7,208 bases of DNA from an uncultured Collinsella sp. (GCA_902494465.1 CABUTH010000098.1:1-7208); one strand, 5' to 3'; shown: positions 1 to 5,092, counted from the stretch's first letter. The notes: a model not told the origin generated them from the letters alone. Numbers and translations are program-made.

Positions 1-543
1 ACCCGCTCGCGTCGAGTGCGCGTGCTCGCCACCAACCTCACCATTCGCTCGGGCGCCTACACGCGCGCCATTCAGGATCTAGATGCCGGCGTCGATGTAT
101 ACGGCTGTCCTGCCTCGAGCTTTGTCGAGGTTGTCGAACACGAGCTCGCCTCGGGTGCGCATCTGCAGGAACAGTGGCTCGAGAACGAGGACATCTTCGA
201 TACGCCTGCCGTGCGTGCGCTGGTGGGTGCCACGGTTGAGCCGCTGCGCGACCACGGTATCGATACCGTGGTGCTCGGCTGTACGCATTTTCCGCTGTTG
301 GTGGGACCTATCCGCCATGCGCTGGGGCCTGGGGTGCGCGTCGTGAGTTCCGCCGAGGAGACCACACGCGAGCTGACCGATATCCTCACGCGCCGCGAGC
401 AGCTGGCGGGCGACGCCGCCGAGCCGCAGCATCGTTTTGCCACGACGGCCGATAACATTGCCGAGTTTGCGGTGGCGGGCAGCTTTATCTTTGGTCAGCC
501 GCTCAAGAGCATCGAACATATCGATATCGATGAGCTGAAATAG
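1..543 (+). CDS. murI: Glutamate racemase, C-terminal part (5' end outside the window)
   Basis: This is the C-terminal two thirds of glutamate racemase, which interconverts L- and D-glutamate in the cytoplasm to supply D-Glu for peptidoglycan. The frame is open to the first base of the window, so the GTG at 16 is not taken as the start. Visible family marks are the ATNLTIRSGAY segment near the left edge, corresponding to the usual ATxxTxxSGAY, and VLGCTHFPLL, whose Cys (codon 280-282) is the second of the two catalytic cysteines. The first catalytic cysteine and the N-terminal domain lie outside the window. About 180 residues are present, against a usual total of roughly 260-280. The gene ends in TAG at 541-543, where a hairpin begins, and rph follows 54 bp later. 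In B. subtilis the racemase gene racE is also near rph and the rdgB homologue ysnA. Identification is firm. Confidence 0.95.
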   Translation, partial: TRSRRVRVLATNLTIRSGAYTRAIQDLDAGVDVYGCPASSFVEVVEHELASGAHLQEQWLENEDIFDTPAVRALVGATVEPLRDHGIDTVVLGCTHFPLLVGPIRHALGPGVRVVSSAEETTRELTDILTRREQLAGDAAEPQHRFATTADNIAEFAVAGSFIFGQPLKSIEHIDIDELK

Positions 544-580
544 ATGTAAGGCAGCCGCCAAAGCCTTCGCCACATCTTTT
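542..580 (+). terminator. Imperfect hairpin with T tail between murI and rph
   Basis: AGATGT (542-547) pairs with ACATCT (572-577), and AAGGC (548-552) pairs with GCCTT (563-567). A four-base bulge, CGCC, lies on the 3' side. TTT follows at 578-580, giving a T run of 577-580. The structure begins inside the murI stop codon and ends a few bases before the rph ribosome binding site. The bulge and short T run suggest a weak terminator or attenuator rather than a full stop, so murI and rph may still be cotranscribed. No promoter for rph is evident in this gap. Confidence 0.4.
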
Positions 581-597
581 GCCGAAAGGATATTTCT

Positions 598-1323
598 ATG
601 GAGTACATGCAGGTCAACCGCGCCAACGGTCGCGCCGCCAACGAGTTGCGCCCCGTTAAGCTCACCCGTGGCGTCATGAAGCACGCCCACGGCTCGTGTT
701 TGGCCGAGTTCGGCGACACGCGCGTGCTGTGCGCCGCCACTATCGAGGAGGGCGTGCCGGGCTGGCGAAAGGGAGCTAAGGCCGGCTGGGTGACCGCGGA
801 ATACGCCATGCTGCCGACGTCGACCGGCAAGCGCTGCAAGCGCGAGCATGCCAACCGCAAGGGTCGCTCCATGGAGATCGAGCGCCTCATTGGCCGCAGC
901 CTGCGTACCGTCGTCAACATGAAGGCGCTCGGCGAGTACACCGTCACCGTCGACTGCGATGTGATTCAGGCCGATGGCGGCACGCGTACAGCGAGCATCA
1001 CCGGCGCCTGGGTGGCGCTGCACGACGCCCTCGCCATGTGGGTCGAGGCGGGCAAGATCGAACGCATCCCGCTTATCGGCCAGGTGGCTGCCATCTCCAT
1101 GGGCGTTGTCGACGGCAATACGCTGCTTGACCTCGATTATTCCGAGGACAGCCATGCCGAGGTCGACATGAACCTCGTCGCCACCGAAACCGGTGAGATG
1201 ATCGAGCTCCAGGGCACCGGCGAGCAGGCGCCCTTCGACCGCAAACGCCTCAACGCCCTGCTCGACCTGGGCGACAAGGGCATCGCCGAGCTCATCGAGC
1301 TTCAGCGCCAAGCCATCGCCTAA
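598..1323 (+). CDS. rph: Ribonuclease PH
   Basis: RNase PH is a phosphorolytic 3'-5' exoribonuclease that trims tRNA 3' ends using inorganic phosphate; the active enzyme is a hexameric ring. The 241-residue product is full length (E. coli about 238). Family segments are easy to follow: LRPV near residue 17, [20 protein letters not shown] (31-50), [11 protein letters not shown] (63-73), [14 protein letters not shown] (90-103), [13 protein letters not shown] (124-136) and [12 protein letters not shown] (181-192). D184 and D190 in the last segment match the conserved metal/catalytic aspartates. GAAAGGA at 584-590 lies 7 nt before the ATG at 598, so this start is preferred. A second ATG at 607 would give MQVNRANGR and cannot be fully excluded. 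The C-terminal helix appears intact, unlike the frameshifted K-12 gene. A hairpin follows the stop. Confidence 0.97.
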   Translation: MEYMQVNRANGRAANELRPVKLTRGVMKHAHGSCLAEFGDTRVLCAATIEEGVPGWRKGAKAGWVTAEYAMLPTSTGKRCKREHANRKGRSMEIERLIGRSLRTVVNMKALGEYTVTVDCDVIQADGGTRTASITGAWVALHDALAMWVEAGKIERIPLIGQVAAISMGVVDGNTLLDLDYSEDSHAEVDMNLVATETGEMIELQGTGEQAPFDRKRLNALLDLGDKGIAELIELQRQAIA

Positions 1324-1362
1324 CCTGCCAAATAGGGACAGGTTTATTTTGGTAGGTTTTAT
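1322..1362 (+). terminator. Hairpin after rph with REP-like loop
   Basis: AACCTGCCAAA (1322-1332) pairs with TTTGGTAGGTT (1348-1358) with one G-T wobble, and the inner TA/TA (1333-1334/1345-1346) can add two pairs. The loop is GGGACAGGTT and a T run (1357-1360) ends the structure. It starts inside the rph stop codon. AACCTG can also pair with CAGGTT at 1339-1344, so two exclusive folds exist. The A/T-rich inner stem and short T run suit a moderate intrinsic terminator, but a short dispersed repeat is also possible. Confidence 0.5.
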
Positions 1363-1372
1363 CTGCGGAAAT

Positions 1373-1438
1373 GCTGCGTTGAAAGGTCTGATTGCCTGAG
1401 AGGGGAGAGGCCAAGTGCCCGAACGCCCCTCACGCAGC
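1373..1438 (+). promoter_or_regulatory. Possible structured leader upstream of rdgB
   Basis: GCTGCGT (1373-1379) and ACGCAGC (1432-1438) form a perfect 7-bp closing stem. Inside it GAGGGG (1400-1405) pairs with CCCCTC (1426-1431), directly stacked on the closing stem, and a weak AGGT/GCCT arm (1384-1387/1394-1397) would complete a three-way junction. The structure ends 13 nt before the AAGGAGG of the next gene. No T tract follows, so it is not an intrinsic terminator. I could not match it to a known riboswitch class by its conserved bases. The 141 bp between rph and rdgB show no gene and no convincing -35/-10 pair. Confidence 0.35.
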
Positions 1439-1464
1439 TTGCTATAGAGACAAGGAGGCCAGTT

Positions 1465-2106
1465 ATGGCACTTGAGAAGATCGACATCGACACTCTCGAC
1501 CCGGCTGCAACTATCGTCGTGGCAACCGGCAACGCCCATAAGCTCACCGAGATCGAGGCCATTTTGGGCAAGGTCATGCCCGAGGTACGCTTTGTGGCGC
1601 TCGGTCAGCTGGGCGATTTTGAGGACCCCGAGGAAAACGGCACAACGTTTTTGGAGAACGCGATCATCAAGGCGCAGGCTGCCGTCGAAGAGACGGGGCT
1701 CATGGCCATTGCCGACGATTCGGGCTTGGTCGTTGATGCCCTGGACGGCGAGCCGGGCGTGTATAGCGCGCGCTATGCGGGCGTGCATGGCGACGATGCC
1801 GCCAACAACGCCAAGCTGCTCGTTAACCTGGAAGGCGTGGCAGACGAGGATCGCACCGCGCGTTTTATAAGCGTCGTTGCGCTCATCGACACGGACGGCC
1901 TGGTCACCTATGGCGAGGGCGCCTGCGAGGGCGCTATCGCACACGAGGGCCGCGGCGATCACGGCTTTGGCTACGACCCGCTGTTCCTGCCGGTCGACAC
2001 GCCGGGCAAGACCATGGCCGAGCTGACGGCGGACGAGAAGAACGCCATCAGCCATCGTTTCCACGCGCTCGAGCATCTGTCCGCCAAACTGACGGGCGAG
2101 GAGTAG
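1465..2106 (+). CDS. rdgB: XTP/dITP pyrophosphatase (RdgB/HAM1 family)
   Basis: This enzyme hydrolyses non-canonical purine nucleoside triphosphates (dITP, XTP, ITP) to monophosphate and pyrophosphate, keeping deaminated bases out of DNA and RNA. The 213-residue product carries the whole family signature: TGNAHK (21-26) for phosphate binding, ENAIIKA (64-70), ADDSGLVVDAL (83-93) with D85 as the likely general base, GVYSARYAG (98-106), GFGYDPLF (167-174) and SHR (196-198). It has about 13 extra residues before the TGN motif compared with E. coli RdgB. The start is supported by AAGGAGG at 1452-1458, 6 nt before the ATG. Its last codons contain the ribosome binding site for dtd, which starts three bases after the stop, so the two are probably translationally coupled. 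A possible structured leader precedes it. Identification is firm. Confidence 0.96.
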   Translation: MALEKIDIDTLDPAATIVVATGNAHKLTEIEAILGKVMPEVRFVALGQLGDFEDPEENGTTFLENAIIKAQAAVEETGLMAIADDSGLVVDALDGEPGVYSARYAGVHGDDAANNAKLLVNLEGVADEDRTARFISVVALIDTDGLVTYGEGACEGAIAHEGRGDHGFGYDPLFLPVDTPGKTMAELTADEKNAISHRFHALEHLSAKLTGEE

Positions 2107-2109
2107 GCC

Positions 2110-2556
2110 GTGCGCGCGGTGGTGCAGCGCGTACTCAACGCCGGCGTGACGGTCGACGGCGAGTGCGTGGGCAAAATTGGGCGCGGCTATCTAGTGCTGC
2201 TGGGCGTGGGCCACGGCGACACGCGCGCCGAGGCTGATAAGCTGTGGGGCAAGCTCCGGGGCTTGCGCATCAACGAGGACGAGAACGGCAAGACCAACTT
2301 GGCACTGGCCGATGTCGACGGCGAGGTACTCGTGGTGTCGCAGTTCACGCTATTTGCCGACTGCCGCCACGGCCGCCGCCCATCGTTTACGGATGCCGGC
2401 GCCCCCGATGTCGCCAACGAGCTCTACGAGTACTTCTTGACGCTTGTGCGCGAGGACGTTGAGCACGTGGCGCACGGCATCTTTGGCGCCGACATGAAGG
2501 TCGACCTGGTCAACGACGGCCCATTCACCATCGTCTTGGACACCGACAACCTTTAG
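2110..2556 (+). CDS. dtd: D-aminoacyl-tRNA deacylase
   Basis: This enzyme removes D-amino acids (classically D-Tyr) mischarged on tRNA, and glycine from tRNA-Ala in studied members, protecting translation from wrong-handed residues. The product has 148 residues (E. coli 145). It has the family N-terminus MRAVVQRV, the SQFTL motif (77-81) followed by RRPSF (89-93), and NDGPFT (135-140), whose Gly-Pro is the cis-Pro motif that enforces D-selectivity. The start is GTG at 2110. GAGGAG at 2098-2103, inside the last codons of rdgB, is 6 nt upstream, and there is no ATG near it. Only 3 bp separate it from the rdgB stop, which indicates one transcript and coupled translation. A perfect palindrome starts at the base after its TAG, and no T-tailed terminator is seen behind it. 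Confidence 0.96.
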   Translation: MRAVVQRVLNAGVTVDGECVGKIGRGYLVLLGVGHGDTRAEADKLWGKLRGLRINEDENGKTNLALADVDGEVLVVSQFTLFADCRHGRRPSFTDAGAPDVANELYEYFLTLVREDVEHVAHGIFGADMKVDLVNDGPFTIVLDTDNL

Positions 2557-2584
2557 GTTACGCGGTTTTACCAAACCGCGTAAC
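2557..2584 (+). repeat. Palindromic repeat, copy 1 (after dtd)
   Basis: GTTACGCGGTTT (2557-2568) and AAACCGCGTAAC (2573-2584) are perfect 12-base inverted arms with a TACC loop. The element abuts the dtd stop codon. A near-identical copy follows the lysS stop at 7074-7100. No T tract follows, so it is not a standard intrinsic terminator. It may be a dispersed REP-like palindrome, an mRNA 3'-end stabiliser, or a site for a dimeric protein. Confidence 0.75.
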
Positions 2585-2642
2585 AACTGGTCATGCGAGG
2601 TTGTCGTCTGGTACGTATTTGGGACGGGGCTTATTTAGCTAC

Positions 2643-2672
2643 TTGCGTATGGCAACAGCAGGGTGCTATAGT
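2643..2672 (+). promoter_or_regulatory. Putative promoter of veg-ispE
   Basis: TTGCGT (2643-2648) and TATAGT (2667-2672) are separated by 18 bp, a plausible sigma70-type pair. Transcription would start near 2679, giving a 5' leader of about 60 nt before the veg ATG at 2740. The leader includes the hairpin at 2693-2708. The sequence from 2585 to 2642 shows no gene or clear terminator. Confidence 0.5.
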
Positions 2673-2692
2673 ATTAGAGTTTTGTCTATCTT

Positions 2693-2712
2693 AGGGGTAT
2701 TATCCCCTTTTT
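2693..2712 (+). terminator. Small attenuator-like hairpin in the veg leader
   Basis: AGGGG (2693-2697) pairs with CCCCT (2704-2708) around a TATTAT loop, and the T run continues to 2712. It lies downstream of the proposed promoter and 14 bp before the GGAGG of veg. A five-pair stem is short for an efficient terminator, so partial termination or mRNA protection is more likely than a full stop. Confidence 0.35.
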
Positions 2713-2726
2713 GAATTGCACCTTCT

Positions 2727-2731
2727 GGAGG
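2727..2731 (+). promoter_or_regulatory. Ribosome binding site fixing the veg start
   Basis: GGAGG lies 8 nt before the ATG at 2740. It falls inside the longer frame that would begin with TTG at 2716, so the ATG is the supported start. Confidence 0.8.
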
Positions 2732-2739
2732 CCCTGTTC

Positions 2740-3036
2740 ATGGAAGAGATGGAAGTCAATCACGTCGACGACATCCACGAGAAGCTGACCGATATGGTGG
2801 GCGATCGCGTCAAGGTTAAGGCCAACATGGGCCGCACCCGCGTTGTCGAGCGCATGGGCACCATCAAGAGCGTCCACCCCGCCGTCTTCATTGTCGAGGT
2901 CGACGAGCGCCGTGGCCGTAAGTCGCGTCAGTCCTACCAGTATATCGATGTCCTCACCGGTCAGGTCGAGCTGTTCGACCCCGAGAGCGGCGAGCACATC
3001 TTTACCCCGCTCGGCAATCAGCTCGAGGAGCATTAA
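2740..3036 (+). CDS. veg: Veg family protein (DUF1021)
   Basis: A small 98-residue protein of the Veg family. In B. subtilis, Veg (86 residues) is made abundantly in vegetative cells and has been linked to biofilm formation and spore outgrowth; its molecular action is not settled. Recognisable segments are the N-terminal helix around DDIHEKLTDMVG, then VKVKANMGRTRVVERMGTI (24-42, like LKANGGRRKTIERSGIL of B. subtilis), HPAVFIVEVD (46-55), and the end of the core, SYQYIDVLTGQVELF. No membrane segment or signal peptide is visible. The ATG at 2740 is chosen because GGAGG lies 8 nt before it; an ATG at 2749 is less well placed. Its last codons contain GAGGAG, which serves ispE. The veg/ispE neighbourhood matches B. 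subtilis (veg-sspF-ispE), which supports the name. The role here is inferred only from the family. Confidence 0.9.
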   Translation: MEEMEVNHVDDIHEKLTDMVGDRVKVKANMGRTRVVERMGTIKSVHPAVFIVEVDERRGRKSRQSYQYIDVLTGQVELFDPESGEHIFTPLGNQLEEH

Positions 3037-3038
3037 CG

Positions 3039-3935
3039 GTGACCGATCGGTCCCTGACTCTTTCCGCGCCGGCAAAGATTAACCTCTACCTGGGGGTTCA
3101 TACCGAGCGCGATGACCGCGGCTACCACAGGGTCGATTCCCTGATGGCAGCCGTCGGTCTTTCCGATACCGTGACGGTCACGCCGGCGCAGGCGCTGGCC
3201 GTTCAGACGGTTCCGGCATCAGATTTTCCCATGCAAAAGAATACGGCGTATCGGGCTGCGGTTGCTATGGCCGAGCATTATGGTCGCGAGGCAAACATCT
3301 GCGTGACGATTGAGAAGCGCATTCCATTGTGCGCCGGCTTGGGCGGCCCCTCGACGGATGCGGCCGCGGTCATTGTCGCCTTGGCGGAGCTCTGGGGCAT
3401 TGATCGCACCGACCCAGCACTCGACGACATCGCGCGCGGCATTGGTGCTGACGTCCCGTTCTTTTTGCACGCGAGCCCTGCGTTCTACGTAGGTGGGGGA
3501 GACGTGCTGGCAACTGAGTACCCAGCGCTGCCCGCGACGCCCGTCGTGCTGGTTAAGCCGCGCGAGGCGAGCGTTTCGACAATTGAGGCTTATCGACGTT
3601 TTGACGAGGCCCCGGTGCCTGCGGACAAGCCCGGCGCGATGGCTTCTGCCTTGCGTACTGGTGATGCAGAGACGGCATATGCGCTCATCCATAACAACCT
3701 GGGTGTCATTTCCGCACAGATGGAGCCGCAGATTCAAACGGTTCTCGATTGGCTGCGTAAACAGGACGGCACCGTTGCTGTAGATGTGTGCGGATCGGGT
3801 GCCTGCTCGTTTGCCATTTGCGACACCGCCGACATGGCCGAAAGGCTTGCCGACGCTGCCCAGCAAAACGGCTGGTGGTCCTGCGCGACGGAGCTCATTC
3901 CCAACACGGTTCGCGTCGAAGTGCCAAAGAAGTAA
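3039..3935 (+). CDS. ispE: 4-diphosphocytidyl-2-C-methyl-D-erythritol kinase
   Basis: A GHMP-superfamily kinase that phosphorylates CDP-methylerythritol with ATP in the MEP pathway to isoprenoid precursors. The 298-residue product shows APAKINLYL (10-18) with K13 as the conserved active-site lysine, the ATP-binding glycine-rich loop AGLGGPSTDAAA (99-110), IGADVPFF (135-142) with the catalytic aspartate D138, and the C-terminal CGSGACSFA motif. The loop differs from the usual GLGGGSSDAA at two positions (Pro104, Thr106) but keeps the key glycines and Asp107. The start is GTG at 3039, two bases after the veg stop. GAGGAG at 3025-3030 is 8 nt upstream, inside veg, so translation is probably coupled. 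No terminator is obvious between its stop and the tRNA 49 bp on. Identification is firm. Confidence 0.95.
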   Translation: MTDRSLTLSAPAKINLYLGVHTERDDRGYHRVDSLMAAVGLSDTVTVTPAQALAVQTVPASDFPMQKNTAYRAAVAMAEHYGREANICVTIEKRIPLCAGLGGPSTDAAAVIVALAELWGIDRTDPALDDIARGIGADVPFFLHASPAFYVGGGDVLATEYPALPATPVVLVKPREASVSTIEAYRRFDEAPVPADKPGAMASALRTGDAETAYALIHNNLGVISAQMEPQIQTVLDWLRKQDGTVAVDVCGSGACSFAICDTADMAERLADAAQQNGWWSCATELIPNTVRVEVPKK

Positions 3936-3967
3936 AAATTTCTCTAGCACACGACGGAAATCTTTGT

Positions 3968-3976
3968 TACTATAGT
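3968..3976 (+). promoter_or_regulatory. Putative -10 region of the tRNA-Pro promoter
   Basis: The overlapping hexamers TACTAT (3968-3973) and TATAGT (3971-3976) lie 9-12 bp before the mature tRNA 5' end, where a short-leader tRNA promoter would be expected. A -35 element is not clear. TAGCAC (3945-3950) has 17-bp spacing but matches the consensus poorly. Confidence 0.4.
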
Positions 3977-3984
3977 CGAGCTAA

Positions 3985-4061
3985 CGGGTTGTGGCTCAGT
4001 TTGGTAGAGCACTGCGTTCGGGACGCAGGGGTCGCTGGTTCAAATCCAGTCAACCCGACCA
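3985..4061 (+). tRNA. tRNA-Pro, anticodon CGG
   Basis: A complete 77-nt cloverleaf with encoded CCA. The acceptor stem is CGGGTTG/CAACCCG (3985-3991/4051-4057), with discriminator A4058 and CCA at 4059-4061. The D arm is GCTC/GAGC and the anticodon arm is CTGCG-TTCGGGA-CGCAG. The loop gives anticodon CGG (reads CCG) with G37 after it, as in proline tRNAs. The T arm is GCTGG-TTCAAAT-CCAGT. The C1-G72 pair and A73 are the usual proline identity features. It stands alone between ispE and tatA, with a strong terminator 10 nt downstream. Confidence 0.97.
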
Positions 4062-4071
4062 GAGCATGAGG

Positions 4072-4100
4072 AGGGACCGCTTCTTGCGGTCCCTTTTTTT
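4072..4100 (+). terminator. Intrinsic terminator of tRNA-Pro
   Basis: GGGACCGC (4073-4080) pairs perfectly with GCGGTCCC (4086-4093) around a TTCTT loop, extended by A4072-T4094 and followed by T4094-4100. This is a textbook Rho-independent terminator and separates the tRNA from tatA. Confidence 0.93.
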
Positions 4101-4108
4101 AGCTATTG

Positions 4109-4137
4109 TTGTGATACCGCGATAGCCGCGGTATACT
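4109..4137 (+). promoter_or_regulatory. Promoter of tatA with a dyad in the spacer
   Basis: TTGTGA (4109-4114) and TATACT (4132-4137) are exactly 17 bp apart, the best promoter match in the window. The spacer contains the inverted repeat ATACCGC (4114-4120) / GCGGTAT (4128-4134), which touches both hexamers. It sits directly after the tRNA terminator and about 37 bp before the tatA ATG. A regulator that binds the dyad would compete with RNA polymerase, but no such regulator is seen here. Confidence 0.65.
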
Positions 4138-4163
4138 CATTCGAGCTTGTCTCGCTGTATTGT

Positions 4164-4168
4164 GGAGG
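4164..4168 (+). promoter_or_regulatory. Ribosome binding site fixing the tatA start
   Basis: GGAGG lies 5 nt before the ATG at 4174 and inside the longer frame from a TTG at 4147, so the short start is correct. It also places the TatA membrane helix right at the N-terminus, as the family requires. Confidence 0.85.
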
Positions 4169-4173
4169 TCTAC

Positions 4174-4449
4174 ATGTTTGGACTGAGGGCTCCTGAGCTC
4201 ATCATTATTCTCGTCGTTGTCCTGATTATCTTCGGGCCCAAGAACCTGCCGAAGCTCGGCAAGTCCCTCGGCTCTACCGTCAAGAATATCCGCGAGGGTA
4301 TGGAGGGCGACGATAAGGCCGAGACCAAGCAGGCCGAGGAGGTCGTGGTCGAGCAGTCCGAGGAGGACAAGGAGATCGCTGAGCTCGAGGCCAAGCTCGC
4401 TGCTGCCAAGAAGAAGCAGGCAGAGGACAGCGACGCGGACGCAGAGTAG
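4174..4449 (+). CDS. tatA: Sec-independent translocase component TatA/E
   Basis: TatA-type subunits oligomerise in the cytoplasmic membrane with TatC to pass folded, twin-arginine-signal proteins. The 91-residue product has the expected layout. A short N-terminus with E8 at the polar position is followed by a hydrophobic helix at about 9-20 ([12 protein letters not shown]), the F20-G21 hinge at the same positions as in E. coli TatA, an amphipathic helix starting [12 protein letters not shown] (22-33), and a long charged Glu/Lys/Asp-rich tail predicted to be helical or disordered. The ATG at 4174 is set by the GGAGG. No tatC or tatB lies in the window, so this may be the lone TatA with tatC elsewhere. 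TatB is less likely because of the short tail and the FGPKNLP pattern. It appears to be a single-gene unit between two terminators. Confidence 0.92.
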   Translation: MFGLRAPELIIILVVVLIIFGPKNLPKLGKSLGSTVKNIREGMEGDDKAETKQAEEVVVEQSEEDKEIAELEAKLAAAKKKQAEDSDADAE

Positions 4450-4474
4450 TCCCATCCCTTTGGGGTGAGCACCT

Positions 4475-4507
4475 GACCGGCTTGCCCGCAGGCTAGCCGG
4501 TCTTTTT
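4475..4507 (+). terminator. Intrinsic terminator of tatA
   Basis: GACCGGCT (4475-4482) pairs with AGCCGGTC (4495-4502). After one T-T mismatch, an inner GCC/GGC stem closes a CGCA loop, and TTTTT (4503-4507) follows. Strong and well formed. A smaller hairpin, ATCCC-TTT-GGGGT (4454-4466), lies just before it and may be incidental. Confidence 0.92.
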
Positions 4508-4514
4508 CGTTTTG

Positions 4515-4520
4515 TTGACA
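4515..4520 (+). promoter_or_regulatory. Perfect -35 hexamer upstream of greA, no clear -10
   Basis: TTGACA is an exact -35 consensus 36 bp before the greA ATG, right after the tatA terminator, where a greA promoter is expected. No good -10 is found at 16-18 bp spacing, where the sequence reads around AGTTGG. TTGA recurs at 4522 and 4530. The promoter assignment is therefore weak. Confidence 0.3.
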
Positions 4521-4541
4521 GTTGATTGTTTGATCAGAGTT

Positions 4542-4547
4542 GGGGAG
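4542..4547 (+). promoter_or_regulatory. Ribosome binding site fixing the greA start
   Basis: GGGGAG lies 8 nt before the ATG at 4556. The longer frame from a TTG at 4526 would contain this site and would add ten residues not found in GreA. Confidence 0.8.
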
Positions 4548-4555
4548 ATATCCGT

Positions 4556-5026
4556 ATGGACGCAAGCCAGATCGTACTGACCGCTGAGGGCCGCCAGAAG
4601 CTCGTCGAGGAGCTCGCTTGGCGTGAGGGCGATTACGCCAAGGAGATCGTCGAGGACATCAAGGAAGCCCGCGCGTTCGGCGACCTTTCGGAGAACTCCG
4701 AGTACGATGCCGCCAAGGACAAGCAGGCCCAGAACGCCGCTCGTATTGCCGAGATCCAGGCCATCCTCGCCAACGCTCAGGTTGCTGCCACCACGGGCGA
4801 TCTGACCGTCTCCATCGGTTCCACCGTTTCTCTGATCGATCCCAACGGTGAGGTCATGGAAGTCACGCTCGTCGGTACCACCGAGACCAACTCGCTCGAG
4901 CACAAGATTTCCAACGAGTCTCCGGTCGGTCACGCCATCATCGGTCACGGCGAGGGCGACTCCGTCGAGGTCGTTACGCCTTCCGGCAAGACTCGCGTCT
5001 ACACCATCGCCAAGATCGCACGCTAG
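4556..5026 (+). CDS. greA: Transcription elongation factor GreA
   Basis: GreA enters the secondary channel of RNA polymerase and stimulates cleavage of backtracked transcripts so that stalled complexes resume. The 156-residue product (E. coli 158) has the N-terminal coiled coil at about 1-75, beginning with VLTAEGRQKLVEELAWR. The tip motif ARAFGDLSENSEYDAAKDKQ carries the acidic residues (Asp and Glu of GDLSEN) that position Mg2+. The C-terminal FKBP-like domain, about 80-156, contains GSTVSLIDPNGE, SNESPVGHAIIGH and GDSVEV. The ATG is supported by GGGGAG 8 nt upstream. lysS follows 79 bp later with a terminator-like hairpin between. greA-lysS adjacency also occurs in many Firmicutes. Identification is firm. 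Confidence 0.96.
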   Translation: MDASQIVLTAEGRQKLVEELAWREGDYAKEIVEDIKEARAFGDLSENSEYDAAKDKQAQNAARIAEIQAILANAQVAATTGDLTVSIGSTVSLIDPNGEVMEVTLVGTTETNSLEHKISNESPVGHAIIGHGEGDSVEVVTPSGKTRVYTIAKIAR

Positions 5027-5054
5027 ACCACGGTCCCGCGTAAAGGTATGTTTT

Positions 5055-5092
5055 CGCTCCCTGGGACCGAATCCTGGGGAGCGTTTTAGTTT
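5055..5092 (+). terminator. Terminator/attenuator between greA and lysS
   Basis: CGCTCCC (5055-5061) pairs with GGGAGCG (5077-5083), and TTTTAGTTT (5084-5092) follows. The loop holds GGGACCG (5063-5069), which is complementary to CGGTCCC (5031-5037) just after the greA stop, allowing an alternative fold or a loop interaction. The T tract ends at the base before the GAGGAG of lysS. It may simply end greA transcription, or it may modulate read-through into lysS. No separate lysS promoter is visible in this 79-bp gap. Confidence 0.75.

Noticed and set aside
1390..1410. CTGAGA-like string in the rdgB leader suggesting a TPP riboswitch
   Set aside because: The other conserved TPP segments are absent and the downstream gene has no thiamine role.
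79..2076. Minus-strand open frame of 665 codons opposite murI, rph and rdgB
   Set aside because: It spans three well-identified plus-strand genes and their gaps. Its Leu/Ala/Gly/Asp/His-rich translation looks like an antisense reading of high-GC codons, with no recognisable domain.
2716..2739. Longer veg start at TTG 2716
   Set aside because: The GGAGG ribosome binding site at 2727-2731 would lie inside the coding sequence, and the ATG at 2740 is ideally spaced from it.
3788..4069. Plus-strand frame of 93 codons running from ispE through the tRNA
   Set aside because: It overlaps ispE in another frame and reads through the tRNA-Pro gene. It has no ribosome binding site and no family resemblance.
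5031..5092. Possible T-box leader for lysS (TGGGACCG resembles the T-box TGGNACCG)
   Set aside because: The gap is only 79 bp, too short for a Stem I with a Lys specifier loop. TGGG would call for a tRNA ending CCCA, which does not suit tRNA-Lys. The match is best explained by the terminator loop and its complement.
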